From NCBI GenBank assembly GCA_937893205.1, contig CALBJU010000019.1, positions 1-6,014 on the forward strand: DNA of 6,014 bases. The letters are read 5' to 3'. Origin of the DNA: an uncultured Bacteroidota bacterium. GTDB lineage: Bacteria; Bacteroidota; Rhodothermia; Rhodothermales; UBA10348. Both the position numbers and the translations under genes were made by a program. The notes under the pieces are model-generated. The model was not told the DNA's origin and did no database searches. It worked only from the letters and a program-made list of their open reading frames with translations. Of this stretch, positions 1 to 6,014 are shown one piece after another. Numbering within the stretch: the first letter of the stretch is position 1; every line of letters begins with the position of its first letter.

Positions 1-1504
<1,504 letters not shown>

Positions 1505-1514
1505 AGAGAAAACA

Positions 1515-1520
1515 CTTCCT
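1515..1520 (-). promoter_or_regulatory. Ribosome binding site of ptsI
   Basis: AGGAAG on the minus strand overlaps the TAG stop of ptsH and lies 10 bases before the ptsI ATG. It is the clearest Shine-Dalgarno sequence in the window and decides the ptsI start. Its overlap with the ptsH stop suggests that translation of the two genes is coupled. Confidence 0.7.
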
Positions 1521-1788
1521 ATTTCACTTCTCCGAAACCGCTTTCAAAAAGATCCATCATCGCCCGGGCCGCCTCTCCCTCGTCGGTGCCGTCAAAGATC
1601 AGCATTAGTTTCGCTCCCTGTTCAGCAGCGAGTGCCATTACCCCAATGATGCTTTTCCCGTTTATCTCGAATCCGTCCTTCTGAATGAAAAAATCAGATT
1701 CATATTTTGCAGCAGTGCGGACGATCATGGATGCGGGACGCGTATGTAGGCCGGCCCGGTTCGTAACCGTTACTTCTTTTTCAACCAT
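1519..1788 (-). CDS. ptsH: Phosphocarrier protein HPr
   Basis: HPr is the small cytoplasmic phosphocarrier that accepts phosphate from enzyme I on a histidine and hands it to EIIA domains. The 89-residue product is full length for the family. It has the active-site block GLHTRPAS with His15 and Arg17 at the standard positions. It also has the regulatory block NGKSIIGVMAL with Ser46, the residue that HPr kinase/phosphorylase modifies in lineages that have that enzyme. The C-terminal helix MMDLFESGFGE is also typical. The ATG at 1788 sits 14 bases after the prenyl synthase stop and has no strong Shine-Dalgarno sequence. ptsI follows 14 bases downstream. No HPr kinase or EII gene is visible here, so whether this HPr serves sugar transport or a purely regulatory PTS cannot be decided. 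Confidence 0.97.
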   Translation of the reverse strand: MVEKEVTVTNRAGLHTRPASMIVRTAAKYESDFFIQKDGFEINGKSIIGVMALAAEQGAKLMLIFDGTDEGEAARAMMDLFESGFGEVK

Positions 1789-1802
1789 GGGGTATTCGAG
1801 TC

Positions 1803-2789
1803 TCAGTAAAGTCGACGCTGCATTTTTTCCGTGAGGGCAATCAAGGCATCTTTACCCGTTCCTGCGGGAAGATTATTTATTCCGCTGAGCGCCGCCTCCG
1901 AGTGCAATATAACGGATGAACGGGCGGACTCGGTAACTCCAAGGTCATCCATTTTTAGGCGTGCTTCCTTCAGGTAGGAGGAATCCAGTCCACCACTCTT
2001 CTGAACCTCGTGAAAATAGCGATCTCCTGAGATTCGCTCGAGCTCAAGCGCTTTGAGAAGCAGAAAAGACCTCTTTCCAGAGGTCAGGTCTCCGCCGATA
2101 GGTTTTCCCCATTCAGAAGAATCTGCTACAAGATCAAGAAGATCATCCTGGATCTGAAACGCGCGACCGAGATGGTGACCAATCAGATCCAGTTGAGTAT
2201 AATGAGAAGAATCTGCCGGACCCGTCAGGGCTCCAAATACGAGAGCGGTCTGCAACAGTGCCGAGGTTTTCTGATCGATCATCTCTAGATACTCATCGAG
2301 AGAGACATCATCACGCTGCTCAAAACTCATATCCCGAATCTGACCTTCGCAAAGAATCCGGACGGTGTTTGAGAAACGATCCAGCACCCTCCTAAGCCGA
2401 TCATCTGGATAGGCGAGAAGAATTTCCGAGGCGCGCCCGAGAAGAAAGTCGCCGGTCAAGATGGCGGTCGGTTCGTCCCATTTCGCATGTATTGTGGCAA
2501 TGCCTCTTCGGGAATCCGATCGATCCATGATGTCATCATGAACCAGGGTGAAGAGATGAAATACCTCCACAGCGACTGCAGCCTTCAGAGCAACTTCTCT
2601 ACTTCCCTCGAAAATCGAGCTGGCCGCCAGAACCAATTGTGCTCTGAATCGCTTTCCAGATGAAGCGAGAATGTAACGAGCAGGCTCGTACAGCTGCGCC
2701 GGAGTATCGCCCTCGACAACAGTCGAAAGTGCAGAGTTTACATCCTCCAGATTCAGCTGAAGAAATTCCAGAACATGGCGATCATCCAT
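1803..2789 (-). CDS. All-trans polyprenyl diphosphate synthase, probably short-chain (FPP/GGPP type)
   Basis: This isoprenoid synthase condenses isopentenyl diphosphate with an allylic diphosphate to extend the chain. With the ATG at 2789 it is 328 residues, the normal size. Visible motifs are GKRFR (45-49), the first Asp-rich motif DDIMD (85-89) followed by RSDSRRG, GDFLLGRA (113-120), the second Asp-rich motif DDLLD (215-219) in FQIQDDLLDL, then GKPIGGDLTSGKRS (228-241). Phe80, five residues before the first Asp-rich motif, is bulky. In characterised enzymes a bulky residue there limits chain length, which favours a GGPP or FPP product over a long quinone side chain. A GTG at 2834 would add 15 residues but overlap adk by 26 bases, so I prefer the ATG, which leaves a 19-base gap after adk. 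The family is sure; the exact product is inference. Confidence 0.93.
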   Translation of the reverse strand: MDDRHVLEFLQLNLEDVNSALSTVVEGDTPAQLYEPARYILASSGKRFRAQLVLAASSIFEGSREVALKAAVAVEVFHLFTLVHDDIMDRSDSRRGIATIHAKWDEPTAILTGDFLLGRASEILLAYPDDRLRRVLDRFSNTVRILCEGQIRDMSFEQRDDVSLDEYLEMIDQKTSALLQTALVFGALTGPADSSHYTQLDLIGHHLGRAFQIQDDLLDLVADSSEWGKPIGGDLTSGKRSFLLLKALELERISGDRYFHEVQKSGGLDSSYLKEARLKMDDLGVTESARSSVILHSEAALSGINNLPAGTGKDALIALTEKMQRRLY

Positions 2790-2808
2790 CTTGGTGAACT
2801 GGCTTCTG

Positions 2809-3447
2809 TTAGCTGACAGATACGCGAATGGCACTCAAAATTCTGCCATATACCTCTTCGAAAGCCCCGTTTCCGTCAATTTCCCGCAATAGCCCTCGCT
2901 CTCGATAATACGCCTGAACGGGATGAGTCTCCTCATCATAAATCTCCAGACGGTGTTGAATGGCGTCGGGCATATCGTCTGTTCGCTGAATGATGAGCGA
3001 GGGGTCAACATCCGATGGTGCAGGCTTGAAATCCAGATGGAAATTTTCTCCTGTGATCTTGTGTACCCGGCGCTTCGACAGCCGATCTACGATTACGGAA
3101 TTCGGCACTTTAAGGCTGAGAACCGTATCGATCGGCGCCTGATTTTCTTCCAGAAATGCATCGATCCACTCGGCCTGCTCAATGGTTCGGGGATAGCCAT
3201 CGAGGACATACCGTTCAAAATTACAGGCGCTGACCGCGTCTTCAGCTAGGCTCCGAACCAGTACCCCAGGTACCAGCTCGCCCGATTCAACGTATCCCTG
3301 CGCCTTCCGACCCAGATCCGTACCGCTTTCGATAGCACGACGCAGCAGGATTCCCGTGGAAACGTGGGTCACATCTTCACGCTCGGAAAGAAATTGAGCC
3401 TGTGAGCCCTTTCCAACTCCGGGAGGTCCAAAAAGAATGATTCGCAT
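2809..3447 (-). CDS. adk: Adenylate kinase, with a non-canonical STGI motif
   Basis: Adenylate kinase catalyses ATP + AMP <-> 2 ADP in the cytoplasm. The 212-residue product has the P-loop GPPGVGKGSQ (7-16), LDGYPRT (82-88) and RLSKRRVH (122-129). The LID region (about 126-158) lacks zinc-binding cysteines and is a few residues shorter than in E. coli. R155 and R166 match the catalytic arginines of RxDD and RL. AMP-contact residues Thr31, Arg36, Arg87 and Gln91 are kept. The usual STGD aspartate is Ile33 (codon ATC), and the usual LVPD aspartate is Gly61. The family's Asp33 helps organise the Mg-bound water network, so this change is unusual. The ATG at 3447 places MRIILFGPPG at the protein start as expected. 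An in-frame ATG at 3468 would add seven residues, and neither start has a clear Shine-Dalgarno sequence. The gene lies 74 bases after its upstream neighbour and 19 bases before the prenyl synthase. Confidence 0.94.
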   Translation of the reverse strand: MRIILFGPPGVGKGSQAQFLSEREDVTHVSTGILLRRAIESGTDLGRKAQGYVESGELVPGVLVRSLAEDAVSACNFERYVLDGYPRTIEQAEWIDAFLEENQAPIDTVLSLKVPNSVIVDRLSKRRVHKITGENFHLDFKPAPSDVDPSLIIQRTDDMPDAIQHRLEIYDEETHPVQAYYRERGLLREIDGNGAFEEVYGRILSAIRVSVS

Positions 3448-3521
3448 AGAGCGGTGTGGGTCTTGCATCCGTCAGAATTAAAAGGTGCACTTGCACGAGG
3501 AAGAGGCGAAATTGATTCCGG
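3448..3521 (-). other. Gap upstream of adk, the largest in the window
   Basis: These 74 bases separate the small membrane-protein gene from adk and are the most likely place for a promoter or operon boundary. There is an AT-rich stretch TTTTAATTC but no matching upstream element at a convincing distance. The only hairpin is a 4-bp stem (GTGC/GCAC), far too weak for an intrinsic terminator. No RNA gene was recognised. The gap may simply be a leader inside one long operon. Confidence 0.3.
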
Positions 3522-4022
3522 TTAACTGTTCTTCGAGTCGGAGTTTTCGGCCTCCTTCACCAGCCTCGTTTTCAGATAATCCGACAATTCCGAGGCAAGG
3601 ATATTGGCGCCCACTCGAGTCAGTTGCTTCAAAGCTCCTGAGAAGACGCCCTCCGCTCCAGGTCCGTACTGAAGGACGGGGGGATGTTCACGGAGTGCCC
3701 TTCGGACGGCCTCATCAGCATCTTCGCCGTTCTCCAGCATGTCAGAGATCCTGCGTCCAAGCTTTCCACTGAGTCCATCGAGTCCATCACCGTAGTCAGG
3801 TTGGCCCCTACCCGAACGAGATCGGAACAGAAACAGACCTACAAGAAGACCGGCGCCAACCGCAAGCCCAATTTTGAGACTTTTTTTCTCTCTAAAAGCG
3901 GTTACAATCGGATTCTTACGTCCTGGGATATTCGATTCAATACTTTCGAACCGGTTCGAGATATCCTCCCCCTTCGATCGCAGCTTTTCCTCAACTTCCT
4001 CTTTGGTCAACTTATCACTCAT
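3522..4022 (-). CDS. Small single-pass membrane protein, YtxH / YqjD / DUF3618-like
   Basis: The specific function is not recognised. The 166-residue product starts with a charged, helical, Lys/Glu-rich segment (1-35). A basic stretch FREKKSLK (43-50) comes next, then one transmembrane helix rich in Gly (about 50-66, IGLAVGAGLLVGLFLF), then RSRSGRG. The soluble C-terminal part has an acidic segment (98-105) and an amphipathic helix that ends polar. There is no signal peptide, so it is probably an inner-membrane anchored protein. The general plan resembles YtxH, DUF3618 and ElaB/YqjD proteins, whose genes often sit beside YqjE-like holin-superfamily genes, as here. The ATG overlaps the upstream stop as ATGA, so the two genes are probably translationally coupled and the products may act together. 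The assignment rests on architecture and context, not on a diagnostic motif. Confidence 0.8.
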   Translation of the reverse strand: MSDKLTKEEVEEKLRSKGEDISNRFESIESNIPGRKNPIVTAFREKKSLKIGLAVGAGLLVGLFLFRSRSGRGQPDYGDGLDGLSGKLGRRISDMLENGEDADEAVRRALREHPPVLQYGPGAEGVFSGALKQLTRVGANILASELSDYLKTRLVKEAENSDSKNS

Positions 4023-4564
4023 TGATTGGACGACTCCCCATTCTCAGATTTCGAAGTCGTTTCCTCAACTGAATCGTCGGTCTTGGCGCCAGCCGACGTC
4101 GGAGGAGCTGTTTCTGTCAACTGGATACTCTCTTTTTGATCAGGCAAGGCTTTTACGTTCTTATTGGACCCGGTATCGGGTAGACGCTTTATGAAGCGAG
4201 GCTTGGACGAGTGAATAAAAACGGTCACCAGGGCGAGTACTACTCCAACTACTAGATACCCCCAGGCGTCCCGGCCAAGCCACTCGCCAAGAAACTGGGC
4301 CGCTCCGAGCAGTAAGAAAAGAGCCGTAAATAGCGCCAAAACAGCTACTGCGATCACAGATATAACTTGATTGGCGACAGTCTCGATTCTCTCTTCAATC
4401 TCCATCTGGAGAAGCTGAACCCGCAATTCCACCCACTCCTTTACATCATCGACCAATCCCTTGGACTCCGCCGCAATTCGACCCAGGCGGCCAGATGAAT
4501 TGCCTCCGGAATCCTTTTCAGGAGCGGATTCGGTTGATTCGGTATGTGTATCGGTGGTTTCCAA
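4019..4564 (-). CDS. Holin-superfamily-III (YqjE-like, PF07332-type) membrane protein
   Basis: This is an inner-membrane protein of unknown exact role. The 181 residues hold a polar acidic N-tail (1-25), an amphipathic helix VKEWVELRVQLLQMEIEERIE (41-61), and two transmembrane helices (about 67-92 and 101-119). A hydrophilic, acidic, low-complexity C-tail of about 60 residues follows and is likely disordered. The helix of the EL..LQ.E..ER kind followed by a two-helix hairpin is the hallmark of PF07332 proteins such as E. coli YqjE. Despite the family name these are chromosomal envelope proteins and need not be phage holins. The start is a TTG at 4564: an in-frame TGA lies two codons before it, and GAGGA is three bases upstream. 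No ATG occurs in frame until residue 54, inside the conserved helix. The gene lies 36 bases after the reductase and overlaps the next gene by 4 bases. Confidence 0.85.
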   Translation of the reverse strand: METTDTHTESTESAPEKDSGGNSSGRLGRIAAESKGLVDDVKEWVELRVQLLQMEIEERIETVANQVISVIAVAVLALFTALFLLLGAAQFLGEWLGRDAWGYLVVGVVLALVTVFIHSSKPRFIKRLPDTGSNKNVKALPDQKESIQLTETAPPTSAGAKTDDSVEETTSKSENGESSNQ

Positions 4565-4567
4565 TAA

Positions 4568-4572
4568 TCCTC
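4568..4572 (-). promoter_or_regulatory. Ribosome binding site supporting a TTG start
   Basis: GAGGA lies three bases before the TTG at 4564, in the 36-base gap after the reductase gene. The spacing is short, so the assignment is tentative. It is the only Shine-Dalgarno-like sequence near the 5' end of the holin-like gene, and the in-frame TGA at 4571-4573 excludes any earlier start. Confidence 0.45.
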
Positions 4573-4600
4573 AGCGTACCCCTTTAACGTCTCTCGGTGG

Positions 4601-5644
4601 CTAAATGTGCCTGAAAAACGAAGAATGTGCCATTCCATCCGGCTTCCAATCCAATGCGGGACGTTGCGAGGTACCCAATCCTTGAACGTCCTCAATCAAT
4701 CTACTCATCCTTGAATCGGACACTATGCACTGAGTTTGGGCTCTGTTTTGCGCCAACCAATTCGTCACCTCATCAAAATTCTGGTAGGACACCCAGCGCA
4801 GGTGCCCTGGAAGCTGGACCTCAGCTTCTCCCCTGGATATCAAGAATTGGTGGTCGTCCGCAAAAGCGTGGGGCGTTTCAACCGCTTTCAAAAATGCTTG
4901 CTGCATTTTGAGCGTGCCAGTGGTGTTTGGATGGGCCGAAAACATGCCCCTGAACGTAGCAAACGCGTCCAGGACTGGATCGATGCTCATTTTGGCGGGA
5001 GCGAAGACCAAGGAAACGTTTCGACACCCCTGACCCTCATGCAGTAGCACATCTTCCGCCAGTGAAATGAGCGCGTCTTCATTTTCGCGGCCTTCCAGAA
5101 TGGCAACTGAATAGCTACTTGGCCTTAGCCAGCAACGTATTATAGGTATTCCTTCAGCTTCAGCCCGATCCCCTACCATGGCCATGGTCTCATTACTACC
5201 CGAGCCAATAATTGCATCGGCAGATTCCAGAATCTCGTCCAGATCCGTGAGGTCTGCCCTCAAATCGGGATACTCTTCCAGCACGTCTGAAAGAAATGCC
5301 GGAAATAACGCGGGTGACTTTTTGGAAAGCGTGCCTTTATACGTTTGCCCGCTCAGAACGACCGCCAGAAAATCCTGGAGTTCGACGAAGGGAATATTCC
5401 CGGGGTTCAATACCCCCACACACGAGTCTTCCTTCCAGCCAAGTTCTGATTGCCACGCCGTCAGCTCAGGCTCTGAGAGTAGATCCATTTGCTGGTTCAC
5501 TGCAAAATTGATGGCAGCTTCTGTAAACCAGTTATCTGCTTCCAGGGATCGGTCGATGGCATCTTGGCGAATTGGATACTCAAGATTTTTCCAATTAACA
5601 GCCGTTCGAACAATCGCTGAGACAATATTTTCGCGTTCGGACAT
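4601..5644 (-). CDS. LuxC-type acyl-CoA reductase (fatty aldehyde-forming)
   Basis: Members of this family reduce acyl-CoA or acyl groups to fatty aldehyde with NADPH through an acyl-cysteine intermediate, using an aldehyde-dehydrogenase-like fold. The 347-residue product (ATG at 5644) shows the cofactor-side block GVLNPGNIPFVELQDF (77-92), the Rossmann-type GSGSNET (147-153), and LLHEGQGCRNVSLVF (200-214), where Cys207 sits where the catalytic cysteine is expected. The length is somewhat below that of luminous-bacterial LuxC (~480) but normal for the free-standing Bacteroidota-type version. No luxE, luxD or luciferase genes are nearby, so this is not a bioluminescence operon, and the in vivo substrate is unknown. 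A TTG at 5698 would extend the frame but overlap crcB by 44 bases. The chosen ATG leaves a 10-base gap after crcB, without a clear Shine-Dalgarno sequence. Co-transcription with crcB is likely. Confidence 0.88.
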   Translation of the reverse strand: MSERENIVSAIVRTAVNWKNLEYPIRQDAIDRSLEADNWFTEAAINFAVNQQMDLLSEPELTAWQSELGWKEDSCVGVLNPGNIPFVELQDFLAVVLSGQTYKGTLSKKSPALFPAFLSDVLEEYPDLRADLTDLDEILESADAIIGSGSNETMAMVGDRAEAEGIPIIRCWLRPSSYSVAILEGRENEDALISLAEDVLLHEGQGCRNVSLVFAPAKMSIDPVLDAFATFRGMFSAHPNTTGTLKMQQAFLKAVETPHAFADDHQFLISRGEAEVQLPGHLRWVSYQNFDEVTNWLAQNRAQTQCIVSDSRMSRLIEDVQGLGTSQRPALDWKPDGMAHSSFFRHI

Positions 5645-5654
5645 GGGAAGTGGA

Positions 5655-6014
5655 CTAGTCGGTGAGTCCGAACAGCGCTCTGGCAATGGCAAATCCAATC
5701 ACCACGGCCATCAAGGCGCCCACATTATTGGCCAGAGCGTTTGCAAGCGCGATCCCAAGTTTTCCGTCTTGATACAGCTGCATGCTCTCCAACGCGTATG
5801 CCGAAAAGGTGGTGAAAGCGCCCAGCAGTCCTATGAAAAAGAGCGCGTCAGTGCGCTCCTGTCCACTGCTTTCGCCGAGAAGAGCCCAGATAAATCCAAT
5901 TACCAGAGACCCCAGTACATTCACCATGAGTGTGCCCCATGGAAAGGGACCCGATCCGATTCGAACGGCCGCCACGGATACCGCGTATCGAAGACCGGCC
6001 CCTGCCGCCCCTCC
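5655..6014 (-). CDS. crcB: Fluoride exporter CrcB/Fluc, 5' end cut by window
   Basis: CrcB forms dual-topology dimeric fluoride channels in the inner membrane that relieve fluoride toxicity. The frame is open to the right edge and reads GGAAGAGLRYAVS before the rest, matching the GGxxGAxxRY opening of the family. Only about 6-10 N-terminal codons and the true start are therefore missing. The 119 visible residues include FPWGTLMVNVLGS (24-36) with the conserved Asn32. They also include GLLGAFTTFSAYALE (62-76), the TTFS signature near the ion pathway, and about four hydrophobic helices in all, ending at FGLTD. A GTG at 5975 lies inside the conserved region and is not the start. Any fluoride riboswitch would be upstream of the window and cannot be seen. 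The downstream reductase begins 10 bases after the stop. Confidence 0.95.
   Translation of the reverse strand, partial: GGAAGAGLRYAVSVAAVRIGSGPFPWGTLMVNVLGSLVIGFIWALLGESSGQERTDALFFIGLLGAFTTFSAYALESMQLYQDGKLGIALANALANNVGALMAVVIGFAIARALFGLTD

Noticed and set aside
2790..2834. GTG start for the prenyl synthase at 2834
   Set aside because: It would overlap adk by 26 bases, and the added 15 residues do not belong to the family's usual N-terminus. The ATG at 2789 fits better.
3448..3521. A promoter or intrinsic terminator in the gap before adk
   Set aside because: The AT-rich stretch has no properly spaced upstream element, and the only hairpin has a 4-bp stem without a following T-run.
3771..3788. 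Tandem GAGTCCATC repeat
   Set aside because: Two 9-base copies encode an Asp-Gly-Leu doublet inside the small membrane protein. This is too short to be a functional repeat array.
4019..4564. Phage holin and therefore a prophage remnant or lysis cassette
   Set aside because: There is no endolysin, integrase or other phage gene nearby. YqjE-like proteins of this superfamily are ordinary chromosomal membrane proteins.
5645..5698. TTG start for the acyl-CoA reductase at 5698
   Set aside because: It would overlap crcB by 44 bases over its conserved C-terminus, while an ATG at 5644 leaves a normal 10-base gap.

Overview
The window is a compact, one-directional block of eight bacterial genes, all on the minus strand, so transcription runs from the right edge to the left edge. 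There are no RNA genes, mobile elements, CRISPR repeats or long empty stretches. The longest gap between genes is 74 bases. The two end genes are cut by the window: crcB lacks its first codons at the right edge, and ptsI lacks its last ~70-75 codons at the left edge.

In transcription order the genes are: crcB (fluoride exporter); a stand-alone LuxC-type acyl-CoA reductase; a YqjE-like holin-superfamily-III membrane protein; a small single-pass membrane protein of the YtxH/YqjD/DUF3618 kind; adk (adenylate kinase); an all-trans polyprenyl diphosphate synthase of short-chain type; ptsH (HPr); and ptsI (PTS enzyme I). Spacings are 10, 36, -4 (ATGA overlap), 74, 19, 14 and 14 bases. This suggests one or two co-transcribed units, with the most likely break in the 74-base gap upstream of adk. 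No convincing promoter or terminator could be seen.

The organism looks like a member of the Bacteroidota-related lineages, possibly Rhodothermota or Balneolota. Three things suggest this. The free-standing LuxC-type reductase is of the kind common in Bacteroidota. The prenyl synthase carries a Bacteroidota-like block just before its first Asp-rich motif. Shine-Dalgarno sequences are weak or absent before most genes. This placement is an inference from protein style and was not tested by any search.

The genes do not form one obvious pathway. ptsH and ptsI supply the general phosphorelay of the phosphotransferase system, and HPr keeps both His15 and the regulatory Ser46. adk and the prenyl synthase are core nucleotide and isoprenoid metabolism. 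The YqjE/YqjD-like pair resembles an envelope or stationary-phase module. I found no sign of a new defence, mobile or biosynthetic system. The most notable details are a non-canonical adenylate kinase (Ile in place of the STGD aspartate), the YqjDE-like pair, the orphan acyl-CoA reductase, and the chain-length signature of the prenyl synthase.
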